Source of the DNA: Monilinia fructicola
Taxonomy: Eukaryota > Ascomycota > Leotiomycetes > Helotiales > Sclerotiniaceae
Reading direction: 5' to 3'
Assembly: GCA_008692225.1 (NCBI GenBank)
Contig: VICG01000012.1
Span: 1,116,001 to 1,180,000 of the forward strand
Length of the DNA: 64,000 nt
The stretch's first letter is position 1, and each line of letters begins with the position of its first letter. The translations under genes and the position numbers were made by a program. This document shows, one piece after another, positions 47,596 to 60,440 of the stretch. The notes beneath the pieces are model-generated. The model had not been told where the DNA came from. It saw nothing but the letters and a program-made list of their open reading frames with translations, and did no database searches.

Positions 47596-50339
47596 AACCC
47601 CCTTTATTTCTTTTTTTTTTCTCTCTTTTCATTTTGGTAGGACGCCACTGGACCGCGATAGGAACCGGATATTTAGGAGGGAAAGAAGGACTTTTGGAAT
47701 GATTCTCAGCATGTATACCTATTTGGTGGGATGGGGGGTTGGGCAGTGAATGGTATGGTACATGGTATGGATGGATTGGATGGATTGGAATGGAAAGGGA
47801 GGGACTAGGTTATAAGACTTAAGCATGAGGGTACGCTACGGTATGGTATAGGTTGGTCTGGTAAAATTTTTGCAAATTTTTTCACTCGAGGCGGACGCAA
47901 TGGAATGCAATGGGATGGGATGATTTTCTCTGTGGATTGATTTACTGCTGGCTACTTAGGTGCCGCCAACTAGATTTATCCTCAATAGGAAAATATTAGT
48001 TTACCGTTTCACGTTCACTTTCATCTCGCTTACTCTGCCTCATATCTTGCAACCAAGGATTCAACAATCAGCCGTTGGATCTTTCAAAGAGATATAATTG
48101 TGGAAAAGAGAGGTACAATAATGCAGAGTTTCTGAGCAATTTTAAAGGCTCTTACGATTATCCTCGACTTGAAGCTCCCTGGTAGCTCAACAATTAAGTA
48201 ATGGTGATGGGACACATATATTATGATCGCTAGACTGCTAGATTTTTGCGTCTCACATCAAGTTCCCATGTCTGTGGGGACATCCAGAACGGAGGATAGA
48301 ATATGTACCCAGGGATAAATCAAATGCTATGCTAGCGACGATAGATGGATGGGAAGACCCGAAGGCGAGTGTGAAGGGAAGGGAAGGGAAGGGGAGGGAA
48401 GGGAAGGGAAGAGATGAGGGGAGAAGGAGAAGGAGGAATCTTTTGATCGTACCAGAGCTTCAGTTGGTACGTTGTTCGGGCGCTTGCTTGCTCTTAGAAG
48501 GGATCTTTTGTCTTACTTTTCATCTTTTGTATGTTGTATCGCTTTGTGTTAGGGGGAAGGGGGGGAGAGGGGTTTCTATTTGTTTTGTCTTGTCTTGTCC
48601 TGGGCTGAGTGCGGTATGCGAGGTGGTTTTCTACATTGTGGGGTTTTTGTCGTTTACTTTTATTAGGGCACTTTTTCTCCCCCCTCCTATCTTTTGCGGG
48701 TTGGGATGATTTCGTGTGATGGGATGTGTATGTGAGATTTGTGACCAGTTTGCCGCTCTCTTTGGGATTGTAGCCGTGAAGATTTATCTGAAGATGGCTC
48801 TGTTGTTTGATGGGGTATGTTGGGGCGAGAAGAGGGATAGGGGGGTAGGTGTTGGGCTGGGACTGGAGATTGGAATTGATGGAGGTTGGATTAAGAGATG
48901 ACTGGTATTCAAAAGAGAACACGATTTCAAAGATTGGGGTGAAAGTTAGCGACTCTGATTTACAATTCCGGGAAACGCTCCTTGGATCTTTACACATACT
49001 GATGTGATCTCTGTTGGCACGATTTTTGCTTCTGGTTTATTGGATAGATCTTGGAAGATTGGGAATATCATCTTGCGGGTTGAGAGGGAGTTCTATACCC
49101 GAGTTCCTTTTTGACACCAGCTTGCTGAGTTGAGCTCGTATAATGCATCTAGGATCTAAAATCCAACCCCTGTTGGGTAGAATGAGAGTGATAGCACAAG
49201 ACACAAAACACTGGGCTCTTGTACTCTCCCATGCAGTCGAAATAAATAACTTGATTCTCACTCCATTGCCAGGGAATCGGGTCAGGTTTAAGGTATGCTT
49301 CGTGACTGAATCTGTATCATATTCTGAATCATGTCGAACCGCCGAAGAAGTCTTACAGTCACAAATCCGGCATCTATCAACGCAAATTGCTGCCCGATAT
49401 ACACCCTGGGCCAGCCTTGAACTTGTGACATCAATCACGTATGGAAAAAGGGGCTTTTCATCCAAACTTACGGATAAAAGTTCCCACCCGACTTTTTGTC
49501 TCTCCCAATCTCTGGTAGAAGTTCCTCGACACCTTAGGGGAACCCTCGTATATTCTTTCTACAATGCATGACAAAAATGCTCAATTGGGTAAGAAAAAGC
49601 CCCTTTAGAAGCGAAACTTTTGATATCTCGTCCTTTTCGCCACCAGACGGTAGTGTTGTGTCCACATTCGCGTATTTACGTTTGAAGGGCACCGCGGGAT
49701 AAACTCGCAAAGCTTCATTCGTATAATACTAAACATATCAGCGGCTTTTGAGGTTCTAGAAATTATCTCGGAAGGATTCTCGTATATTCTGAAGTGACTG
49801 AGGACAACACTGCGCAGCTTTTGGGGAGAACTGGGGGCTGGAGTAAGCCATAGAAATAAACATCCCAGCAAAGAAGCTATGCAAATTGGCCTGCTACAAT
49901 TAAGTGTATGCATGGAAACGGAGCTCTATTGATCTTGAGTTTCTTTCACGAGGGCACTCAGGTCAACGTAACCTTTCCTTCCTAACGGATGGGACATATA
50001 CATCCCAAGGTTTGGCTCGCGAGTGTAGGGCGGAGAGCGAGTTGATTGAGTGATCAAAAAACTCGGTGCAATTGTCGCGAGAACCTCTGAGCTCTTGCTT
50101 GTGATCAACCAGTATTGATCGGCGAAGCGACCCCAGGTGGAGACTTGGGACAGAACATTATAAAATGTAGGTGCAAAGTCTCTTCTGGTATTCTTGGCTT
50201 TTATGTGATCTTCTGGCAGGGCGAGAAGTTGGCCATTGGCAGACTTGGAATCGATGTCCGCGTATCTGTCATTATAAAATCAATCATCATCATGAGATAT
50301 ACCCCACATCACCTTAGAAAAGACGCCAACTGGGCGTGA
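47596..50339. other. Gene-poor region downstream of SLM1
   Basis: Contains purine-rich GGGAA repeats (48375-48412) and overlapping ORFs on both strands near 49037-49571 (142 codons each way) without recognisable motifs. Some of it may be further relic of the P450 fragment next to it, since that reads toward lower coordinates, but I could not align it. Confidence 0.4.
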
Positions 50340-50910
50340 TAAAAATCTTACTCCTTCACTGGCCAAGCAGAACTTCCATTGTAGAATGGATAGTCGAAAG
50401 AAACCACCTGTGGATCAAGCTCTTTAGTCCATACATTCTGGAGCCTAGCATCTATAGCCTTCATAAAATATTGAATATGCTTCTCCTCTCCGTCGATATT
50501 GCTGATCTGATACTGAGTAAATTGTGGTTTCATCATATCCCTTGCAGCCTTCTACCCAGGACCACCCTACGTGAATATCTCCTTCCCAACATGTGCTACC
50601 AGGCTCCTAACCCGAGAATACCTTTTTCATCCGAGATCAAAACCATCAAATTACATGGCTAGAATGGACGTAACATTCTCAGAATATACTTCCTGAACGA
50701 GACTTGACACGCTCATGATCGAATATTTCTACGTGATACCATAACGGGCCACATTCTTTTGGAGGAAGTCTGGGAAGACATTTCCTGTCAGCTTCCAAGG
50801 AGTCTTTGACAATATCGATCCCGAAAGGTCAGCGAGTGAACCCTTCTCGTACTACTGCTGTTTCTTCACATCCGAGGTTGCGAGCTTTTGCGGAAAAGGC
50901 TCTTGCCTTG
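50340..50910 (-). pseudogene. Relic of a CYP52-like cytochrome P450 N-terminal half
   Basis: The minus strand carries pieces in order: ARNLGCEETAVV, IDIVKDSLEADRK, ENVTSILAM, FDGFDLG, then GGPG and KAARDMMKPQFTQYQIS, then EEKHIQYFMKAIDAR. This matches the N-terminal half of alkane/fatty-acid hydroxylase P450s of the CYP52 type (xxENVkaiLatqFxdFdLG...GIFTxDGPxWkhsRallrPQFtr). In-frame stops replace expected residues: TAA after ILAM, TGA after DLG, TAG before GGPG and TAG in the conserved Trp of GPxWK. These are the C-to-T or G-to-A changes typical of RIP. There is also a frameshift before ENV. No haem-binding half was found. Confidence 0.6.
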
Positions 50911-51649
50911 TATAGCTAGTTGGCAAGATAATGTAAGGAAAGAAAGGAAGTCACCCAAAGGTTGGTCGAGGTCATGTTTCCACTATATCCATAGATACCA
51001 ACGATAAATCTCCAAATGAGTCTTGATGTTTAGGAGATGTGGTACTCTGGAAGATACCGCAGATACTGGAGTATGAATGGTAAACGGTGAAACGATCAAT
51101 GGCCACACTAGCGAACCAAATTCTGCGTGATTATACGCCCATATCAATACAATGCTTAGCTGACGGCGTATACACAATGTAATGTTGGGAAATGATAAAT
51201 ATAGTATTGAAATAAGCTGACAGACATGGAGTATACATACCTACCTACCTACCTACATACATACATACATACCTACCCAGAAACAAATGAGAGACATGTC
51301 GCATGTTTTAGCTATCAAACTCAATCACCCTCAGCATGTTGGCTGGAAGTACTTTTTGTAAGCCAATGTATCAATATATCAATATATCAATCAACCAATC
51401 AACCAATCATATAATATTTTTAATAACTTATCTGAGCTACTCGCGAATTCAACACGAAAATTCGCCAAATTGAGTAAGTAAAAAGACACGCGTCTCGAGG
51501 ATTTCTTTTCCTACCCTTTCCTAGTCCTATAGAGCTTCTCGCCGTCTTCCCATATCATATATTTTCTTACCACCATAACGTAGAATACAACAAAACCAAC
51601 AAATATAATCGCTTCCTTGTATCCCTGCCAGGGAATTTTATCCAGGATA
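50911..51649. other. Intergenic, short TACC/CATA repeats
   Basis: Contains a (CTAC)/(CATA) tract at about 51237-51272 and AATATATC repeats at about 51370-51392. No gene recognised; it includes the 3' flank of the WHI5-like gene. Confidence 0.5.
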
Positions 51650-53022
51650 TTAGTTTCCTCCAAACACCAAATTTCTGCTGGCCAACGCATGCAGAAGGAA
51701 CATTATAAGAAGAGCCATCAATTTCATATACAAAGTAACATAGTCGTGAGAACAGAAGTTGATGCCGTAAACATCAAAGTGAATCGTAAACGTGAAAAAA
51801 GAACAAAAAAAATACATCAGGGGTAGTAGATCACCGCCTAGTTGCATACCAAGTCCAGTGTGCTTAGACGCCGGACTTTCACGCATGGATGGACTTGAAT
51901 TTGGGGGATGGAAGTTTTCGAATGTCAAGCGCCTGCGTGCAACAGCAGTCAATGGCGTTTTCGCGGCTCTTGGAGTCCAAGTCGTCTGGGCGGGACTTGG
52001 TGTGATATTGACAAAGTCGGCAAAGTCGAATCCTTGTGAGGGCGTGGCTGGTGCACCAAATATTGAAAGACCACCGCTATAACTAGGAGTCGTCATCATA
52101 GATGATGGCAAAATCCAGCTTCCTGGACGGTGGCGTAGATGGTGGTTGCATGCTAGTTCGTGCAGCCGGATTTGCGGGGCTACTGAGGTACAGTAGGAGA
52201 TCTGCTTCTTCTTGGGCCGACCTGCCATTAACCTCTTTGCTTCGACGATGTGGATTGCCTCTGCTTCGAATAGGAGATGGGGTTCGTGGGGATGAGGGTC
52301 GGATATTAAAAGAATGTAGGGGAAGGTGATCGTCCTCATCATCAGATAGGGCAGCAAAGTTAGGAGAGGTAAGATTATCTGGCATATGTGAAGACCCTCT
52401 GTAGAAGGATATATCCGGTCCTGCCGAGGTAGTAAAGTGAGGTTTGCGTGGCTTAATAGGGGATGACTGAGTTAATTGGCGGTGGTTCTTCCAGGAGCTA
52501 TTCGGGTGACGTAGTAATCTACTCGGAGTGGGAGAAGAGCGAACCCTCTTTCGAGATCCAGTAGTTGAGCTTGGTGGTTGGAAAGTGGTGTGGTACGACC
52601 TCTTCCTAGGCCCCGTGCTGCTACCACTTGATGCAATTCGATCGGAAAAGATGGCAGCAGCTTTCAAAGGGGAGCTCAGTAAGGTTCTCTGGTTCGAGTA
52701 GGGCAGATCAGACGCAGCACTGGAGGATGAATCCGACAACATCTCTCCGCTTGAGGTTGGCCGTCTTCTCCTCAGTTCCTCTTCCATCCTCGGCTCTATT
52801 GTATCCAGGGTAAGATCCTCCCAACCTCGTTCGGTTTTGAATTGTGCGAGCGCCAGTCGATTCTGCAGTTTCCGGGCTATCTAGACAAATATAACGTTAG
52901 TATGGCATTGGGGGAGGACTTGACCTAATGGCACAAAAGAGTCTGTCTACCTTGCTCAACTCAGCTCTTTTCAGGATTGCACCTGCTACCTCCTCTGGTT
53001 GCTTTTTCCATGGGGAAGACAT
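51650..53022 (-). CDS. WHI5: Whi5/Nrm1-type G1/S transcription repressor, with one apparent frameshift
   Basis: Whi5 and Nrm1 hold SBF/MBF inactive until cyclin-CDK phosphorylation. Exon 1 is 53022-52951 (MSSPWKKQPEEVAGAILKRA). Exon 2 starts at 52880 with the GTB motif (ARKLQNRLALAQFKTERGWE), by which I recognise the family. A Ser/Pro-rich region with many S/T-P sites follows. The first frame ends at 52083, but the family C-terminus (LSIFGAPATPSQGFDFADFV, TPSPAQ) continues in another frame up to LGMQLGGDLLP. The two join if the A-run at 52110-52113 (T-run on the coding strand) is one base too long. The frame then runs to 51650, but the natural stop may be TGA at 51819-51817 if the G-run 51820-51823 is also one too long, because the residues beyond look non-conserved. 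Whi5 versus Nrm1 cannot be decided here. Confidence 0.75.
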
Positions 53023-53689
53023 GTCCTCTATCAATATCCAAATTTTGCTATAGATATTAATCTTCTTGCTGCTGAGGTTATGAAAGAACGGCACTCCAAT
53101 GGTAGATATCCTGAAATTGTTGAAGGTAAGAAGAGAGGGTCGGCTCCAAAAGTGAAATTAGCCTTAGCTTCTTCTTCCACCTGGGGGGGGTTTTTTTTCT
53201 CTCGAGTGAGTTTTCCGTTGCGGGTCAACAGCAATGTGGATAAAAGGATTGTGCAGAAATTTTTATTTAAAATATATCGAAAAGAATCGGAGCTATAGCA
53301 TAATTTTTGGGGGGGGGGGGGGATTATTTCCAAAAAGGTGAATGAATTGTACGGTGGCAGAATGGTAAAAATGGTAGAATGGTATTGAATTGAAGACGAA
53401 GACGAAGACGAAGATGAAGAGGTTGGAATTCCGTTCCTCCATTCCTGGTGCTCTCTACTGTACTGGACTTACCTAGGTACTACTACCACCTGGGCAAGGC
53501 TACTTACCTCTTTACCTACCTTGCTTGCCTTGCTCACCTTGCTTACCGGGGAGAAAAGTGGTCAGACTGAGCTGCTAAGGGGCTATTGGTTCGGCGGGCT
53601 GGCGAGACAGCTATACGTGTTGTTGGGTCGGTCTTCAAACACTCAAAGGAATAAAAAGACGTCCACGGTACGAATTGTAAGAGACTGTT

Positions 53690-54460
53690 AGGAGTAAATA
53701 AATATGTACTATCTAACATGAAGGAGAAAGAGAAATAGAAATAGGAAAAGGAATATAAAACGGTATTAACTAATACCTAGGTAGTATATGGATAAATACT
53801 AATACTAAAAGAGAACTAAAATATATATATATTAAGTTATTAACTTAGCTTTTATAATCTAAAAGAAATTAGAATATCTATTTATATATTTATTAATAAC
53901 TTATATATATATATTATATATTCTATTATATAATAAGTATCAAAATAATAAATCTTATTTATTAAATAATATATTAAATTAAGTTTAAATTTAAAAAAGA
54001 TATAATTAGTATTTAAATCTTAAATAATAATACTTATTATAATTAATTTTAATCTAATAATTATAGAAATATATTTACTTTTCTTTATATCTTATTCGCT
54101 CTTATACTTAGAATATATAATTAATATTTTAAGAACATATATTAATAGGAATAAATAAGTCGTAGTATAGATTTATAACTTTATAGATTTATATAATTAT
54201 ATAATTATATAATGCTTAGGTAGATAGAAATATATTAAATAATTAGATTAAGATTAATTTTAGAAGACAAGTGTTATTTTAGTTCACTTATATATATATC
54301 TATCTAGGTATATATAGGGTAATGTATTATACTATAGTGGTAGATAACAAACATCTATAAATCACGTATATATATCTAAATATGTATGTATGTATATATC
54401 TATCCATGGATATCTATGGATGTCTGGGCATTCCATATGTATATACATTTGCTACTGTAC
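53690..54460. repeat. AT-rich block
   Basis: About 770 bases, mostly A/T, with TATATATC and TAATAATA runs, resembling the block at 39-40 kb. Probably RIP-degraded repeat DNA, parent unknown. Confidence 0.65.
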
Positions 54461-55497
54461 GGTTGGAAATATTAGAACTATAGAACAAGAAGAACAACTA
54501 AACCATCAAACAACCTGAATCCTTCGCCCCTCCCAAAATGAAGCTTTTCTTGTATGGTAGTTTCTTATCTTCCTCTCCATACCCAGGTTCCTATTGGTGC
54601 ATTTACAAGCTACCTACCTACCTCCTTAGTCTCTACCTACCTCAGTATTTATCATTCATTACTGACTGTCCTCTGTGCTGATATGAAAATGAGATCCAAT
54701 ACAACCTTGGAATTCCTTTGAAGTTGGTAGATGTTGAGGAGGTGCACATGAGTGGAGATGGCTGGATTGAATGGATTATGGATAACAAAGCTCATCCTGC
54801 CTCCACAAGGAAGATCCTGGTAATGCCCAGACACTAAGATGCTGTAGGTACTTTCTATGCACGCTCCCCGCCATATTGATCATCTACTCCGTCGACGGGT
54901 CTAAATACTACGAGCACTACTGTACTGTTGCTATGATTGTTACATGCAGTCTACCGAGCTGGATGGAGTACGAAGAGCGAACTTGGAAGGGATGGATGAA
55001 GTGATTGTATACCGATGGATGAAGTGATTGTATATCGATGGATGTTGTCATGATATAAATCACCCCGGTAGATGTATTAGAGGTTTGATCTTTATTAGGT
55101 ATTTATATAATACCTCTTATGAGTATATCCATCGATTTATTACCTTTTAAATATTATTATCTTAACCTTAGAGCTATAGATATCCATGGATGATCTAAGA
55201 TCTATTTACTACCATTAATCAAAACTATAAAATAGATATTTTCAAAGTTTACCTAGTAATTTTTAGTAATCTATTATTGTCATCTTTTATTTATTTATAT
55301 TTTTCTCTATTCTGTACCTAGATATCTACTAACAAGTAGATGTCTCTACTTCTACCTAAGTCCTTGAGTGTAGAACTATCTACCTAGGTGTATCCATAGA
55401 TCCAAGCTAACCTTGGAAAAGCATACCATCCCGACCTGTTATATCATCTCAATTCAATCCAATACAATCAACTGCCCAGATGGCATCTTTCATCACA

Positions 55498-55499
55498 AT

Positions 55500-55541
<42 letters not shown>

Positions 55542-55776
55542 CCTACCTACTCCGTCTTGATACCCATGGATATATCTACCCAGGTATTTATAAACCTCCA
55601 GCTACTTTATTTACAACAACGCTTGTACTGCACTGTCCATATCCTTCCAAGATTACATCATCCGATCCCCAGCTTCAAATCATTGCCTAGTATTTGTACG
55701 GTGTATATCCATCCAATCAATATCAATATCAATATCAATCTCATTCATTCATTCATTCATTCATTCATTCATTCAT
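55498..55776. repeat. (ATCA)n and (ATTC)n microsatellites
   Basis: A run of about ten ATCA units at 55498-55540 and about ten ATTC units at 55737-55776, separated by unique sequence. Confidence 0.85.
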
Positions 55777-56450
55777 TGCTTTCGTGATGCTTGTGATGTC
55801 TACGGAGTACTAAATTACTAATACTGTATGTACTCTGTATTCATGTTTGAGATGCGCAAGTATCTATTTCTCTATCCATGAATCTCTTTATCTCCGGGGC
55901 GCCTCTCTATCTCTCCTATCATCAACCAATATAAAAGAATGAAAAAAACGTTAATCAGATCATCAAATTAATTTAAAACTTCACTTCACATCATCATTCA
56001 CCATTCACCATTCACCACTCACCATTCACCATTCACAATCATTGATCTTCCTACCTGCTTACCTCCTTGTCCTTCGTTGATACCAACCACAACCTTCGCT
56101 TTTCTTGTTTCCAAAAACAAAACAAAAAGATCAACCTTGGAACCCTCATTTATTCATTTAAAGTATTCATACATACATACATTCATTCATTCATTCAATC
56201 ATTCATTCATTTTTCCATTTATCCATTCGTTTCCCCATTTTAATCAACATCCTTGAAGAACCTCTTGCCCATCCCCATCAATCACCAGCGCCCTCAATCA
56301 AGGAAGGAGCTTCGTCATCTTATATTATCATGGTACAGAACAAGTAGAGTAGTCGCAGAAATTATAACACCTCCTCCTCTTTCTCCAACCTTATCTTCCT
56401 CTTACTGCTTGCTCATTGAGGAAGCATTGACTTCTCCAGCTGGGAGAATA

Positions 56451-56518
56451 AAAAGAAGAAGAAGAAGAAGAAGAAGAAGAAGAAGAAGAAGAAGAAGAGA
56501 AAGAAAAGAAAAGAAAGG
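56451..56518. repeat. (GAA)n tract in the 5' leader of the metallopeptidase gene
   Basis: About 15 GAA units followed by GAAAA variants, about 200 bases before the start codon and followed by a C-run at 56574-56587. It probably lies in the promoter or 5' UTR. The poly-Arg ORF reading through it is an artefact. Confidence 0.85.
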
Positions 56519-56712
56519 AAGAAAGAAGATAAAAACCCATATCTCCAGAAGGTCTGCCATCTGCACCCCCTCACCCCCCCCCCCCCCAAAATGATCATTT
56601 TCAATGTCCTTCCTGAATACCATCCCCTAACTTGAAGCTAATCAATTGTTTTTCCTGTCTTTTAGCCGTTAGCTGTTAACTACACTCCCTCCTTGCTCTA
56701 GCTACCTACAGC

Positions 56713-59628
56713 ATGGCCCCCTCCTTCTTGAAGGATTTTAAGAGGCGTTCTAAATCCAGCGCCAAAACAACCGACTCCAGTACCGGGGAGTCTAATGCCA
56801 GTCATGTAAGCAATGGAAGTGGGCTTAGAAGCAACACATTCACCTCGACCAAATCGCAAGTTTCTTTGAATTCTTCTTATGGCGCTACAACACCGCCAGT
56901 CATATCAAATTCCCAGTCATCATCAAACCTCAACAGTGTGGGAGCAGGTCGTCCAACAGTTTTGACAACTGGATCGAATAGACAAAGTGTTTCTGGGATG
57001 TCGGGCGTAGGATCCCCTTCTTCGAAATCGGCTTTGCCCGTCTCGCCATATTCGCCCCGAATTTTGTCGATTTCTGACAACACCTGGGTAAGAGCTTTCT
57101 CGTTAGTGATTCGGCATTTGGCAGAACTAACAAATCCGGAATAGGTATATCAAAAGGTGTTATCGATATACGGCACAATATCGGATCCGTCAGAGGTGCA
57201 AATAGACGGAACGCTCACAGTCACTCGTCTAGATGATGGCTTTCCTCCGACCTGCTGGCCGGTCTCCGAGTCCCATTTCAAGGCACTTATCTACCTTACC
57301 CCGGGGCCCAATCGATTAAGATTCGACTTCACATCTCCCAAACTCGCGAACAGCAACTCTCCTAATCCCATACACTCCTCTTTCCTCACTCTTCACATGC
57401 TGCCAACTCTTACGAATCCACCACTTCAATTGGTTATACTACTCGGAAAGGATTCACCAGGAACATTCGATGCTGTGCCCTCGCGCATCGAGAGAGAAGG
57501 CAATGGCTTGGATATTGCGATACGAAAATTCCGAATGGCAGCTTATCTGTATGTATATTTTTCTTCCATATAACTTCTGCTATGCTGGCAGCAGGGTATT
57601 GAGCCATGCTTGCGAGAGTTAGCAAGACAGAATAGGTCTGGCCCCGATGATTCAGAGGGCAAAATTGTTTCTCCGAGACGTGAGACGTGGAATTTGGCCA
57701 AGTGCCATATGCTATCAAGCGTAGCCTTATCCATCTAGATGGATATGAAGATCCTTTCTATCCGAAGAGAATGAACTAACACGACTACTAGTTGGCAAGC
57801 ATTTACCGCTGAGCAGATGTATCGAAATAGGCTTGGCAGAAGGGCATTTAGATTCGAAGAAGAATGGATCACAGGCACTTCGAACTATAGAGATCATGAA
57901 CTCGGAACAATGAGAAGCGAGGCAAAGGTTCATGTTATCCGAAGCTCGAAGACTGTTGCTGAGCTTCGAGATCTTAATGTTGCCCAGCAGAACCAAAATG
58001 CTACTCGCAAAGGGGATCTTTTTTCGTTCGCCTCTGAAGATGTCAAGAATTACTTTAAGCCTCAACCAGGCCAGAAGCAGTATGTGACGGTTCTTCTCCT
58101 GGATGCTCACTGGGAGAAACAGCACAACATGATCACAGGACACGCCGCCCTTGGAGGTGGAGGCGGCGAGCTCCAACTAGCTATTTTCGGTAGCCAGGCA
58201 TTACAAAGTTATCCATCAACCATCGAAGAAGTTGTACCGGCATTTTCTGATTGCACGGTCACGGACACTAATCATGTAGCGAATGACTGTAATGAATCTG
58301 GCAGCAATTGGGAGGCTGCCAATATTGGAATAGGTGCCCACCTACATGAAGTGGGGCATCTGTTTGGATGCCCTCATCAAGAGAACGGGGTAATGCTTCG
58401 CGACTATGTTAAGTTGAATCGATCTTTTACCATCAGAGAACCTTATTCAACGCGCACAAAATCGAAGGGTGGCCTGGTTTTGCCAAGAGATGAATGCACT
58501 TGGCATAGATTGGACACTTTGCGTTTTAGAAGCCACCCATCGTTCGCACTTCCCACTGACCCTCCACGAGTTAGCGATGAATCAATCCAAGTATGGCCTG
58601 TAGATAATGGTAGTGTGATTGTTACGGCCGCATCAGGGGTGGCGTTTCTCGAAATCTTTACAGACGGCGACGATCTTTGCCATCACTGGCAAGAGTTCGG
58701 AGACGGGAATGGCAACGGGCCCATTCAACGACAGATCACCCTGACAGAGCAAGATTTAAGGAGTCAGCTACCCGAGGACCGCCGAAAGTCGAAACTGAAG
58801 CTATCTGTGAAGTCATTCGGTGGTGGCAGCCATGAGGTTGATGATTTTGCTCGCTTGGTTTCCAAATCGAGCAAACTGAAGCTGAAGAATGGACAGCTGG
58901 CGTTCAGAAGCAGCAAACTGGGTGCATCACAGATGGATGGCTCCCAGCCGCAGGAAGTCATATTTGATAGCACAATTTATCAAACAAAATTGATGATACA
59001 AGTGAGGGTGTAAGTAGAGAAGTTGCCTGAAGACAACTGAAGAGACTCTATGGGGGTCGCTATTCTCCGTATCCCCAAGATAGCTTACCCGAGTGCGAAT
59101 GCTGACTTGTCTCCTATCTAGCTGGGCTGGTTTCGCGCTGGACGGTATAGAGTTTATTTACGAGGATGCGACCTCACAACTTTTTGGCAAGAGAGGTGGA
59201 TCATCGTCGGATTTTAGCCTTGGTTTGTATCATGCTTCTCAAAATCTCATCTCAATCACTCATCGTTTTCGTAGACACACGTCGAGGAGAGTATATTACT
59301 GGGTTCTACGTTAGAAGTGGGTTATGGCTGGATGGGATTGCAATTATGACTAGTTTAGGGAGGAAGTCCCAGGTTTTTGGAAACCCTGTTGGCGGTTCTG
59401 GGTTAGTATTCATCCACCCTCTCCTGATTGTTATGATGGTGTATCATCTGTGTTGCAACCTTTTGGGGGTTCATTTTATATTTATGGCTACCATTGGGCT
59501 ACCATCATGCACATTTACTGACACTCTGCAGGCATACTTTGATACCCCCAAGAGGATACACAATTGCAGGCGTTTCAGGATCATGTGCAGCGTGGATTGA
59601 TGGCTTTGGTATTATTCTTACTCGGTGA
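56713..59628 (+). CDS. Putative zinc metallopeptidase (Metallopep family) with C-terminal jacalin-like domain, six exons
   Basis: Homologue of the uncharacterised S. cerevisiae YIL108W. Exons 56713-57087, 57145-57548, 57792-59009, 59122-59222, 59275-59401 and 59532-59628 give 773 residues with all phases consistent. Residues 1-125 are Ser-rich and disordered (MAPSFLKDFKRRSK). The peptidase region includes LTPGPNRLRFDF, LLLDAHWEKQHNMITGHAALG and the zinc motif HEVGH at about 445-449, followed by FGCPHQENGVM. That gives two zinc His and the catalytic Glu. The final three exons encode a jacalin-like lectin fold (RRGEYITGFYVRSGLWLDGI and GVSGSCAAWIDGFGIIL). There is no signal peptide, so it is probably cytosolic. 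Intron 2 is 243 bases, long compared with its neighbours, and contains only shadow ORFs. Substrate unknown. Confidence 0.88.
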
Positions 59629-60440
59629 GAGTATACACGCAATTGCTTGGAATGGGAATAGTACACAGTAGTATTGTATAATTTGGCTTGAGGCGACCTG
59701 GCTCAAAAAACGGTTTTGGCAAATTCCTGTTTATCCCATGATATCATTTTCTCAGGGCGGCTTCAGCAACGATGGCTCGGCAAAGCACGAGTGCAAATGG
59801 CGTACTTGGGAACATCTATAGAGAGGGTTTAGAATAAATGACAGGGTTTTGACAATTGCCTGGTTTTGCATCTTGGAGGTGTGTGTTCAATTTGACTGTG
59901 ATATGAATCTCCATAAAGGCTCTCTTGATGAATAGTCAGTCACATTGAGACCAACAGCCACTGATTAGATGGGTACCAAAAAGAAGAAGAAGAAGAAGAA
60001 AGTATTTCAATAAAGACGTTGAAGATGTGAATGAGTAACTACGAGTAGATTGGATAGTTCTCACCTGGCCTTGATCTTTGCTTGTCTATGAGGTGGGTGA
60101 ATGAATGTAGTAGGTTGGTAGGTATCTACCTAGGTAGGTAGGCTGTGCACTGTGCAGTACATTCAGATTTCGTTCAACCTTGGAAGTCAAGGCATTTCTC
60201 AATAAATACTAGTGAGTTGGTTGCTTGATTGGTGTTTTTAAGTTTGCTCAAGCCCCATGCATAACTGTGGCTTGGCGATCCCTCAACGTCATGGGTTTTT
60301 ACTAAACCAAGCTCTTCTCTAACGAAAGAAAACAAACCTAGAAAACCACTTCCCGCAAAACCTCAAACCAACAATCTCGCGATACCTCACCACCCTTTCC
60401 GTACACTTTCACATACGCCGTGAGACTTTGTATATCTCAG
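59629..60440. other. Intergenic between tandem genes
   Basis: About 810 bases with a short AAG microsatellite (59982-60000) and a palindromic CTACCTAGGTAGGTAGG stretch near 60127-60143. Should contain the promoter of the phosphatidylserine synthase gene. Confidence 0.5.

Larger units (their letters stand above)
53023..56712. other. 3.7-kb divergent intergenic region with AT-rich block and microsatellites
   Basis: Holds the WHI5 promoter (53023-53400), a G-run (53310-53322), an AT-rich block (about 53690-54460), several four-base microsatellites, and a C/T-rich then GAA-rich leader before the metallopeptidase gene. ATCCATGGAT occurs at 54402 and 55182 and the complement of TACTCCGTA at 55801. 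No protein gene recognised. Confidence 0.6.

Noticed and set aside
49037..49571. Overlapping 142-codon ORFs on both strands
   Set aside because: Neither shows a domain, signal peptide or plausible splice partner, and the two shadow each other.
56253..56594. ORF with a long poly-arginine stretch
   Set aside because: It is the reading of a (GAA)n microsatellite in the leader of the metallopeptidase gene; the antisense poly-Phe/Leu ORFs have the same origin.
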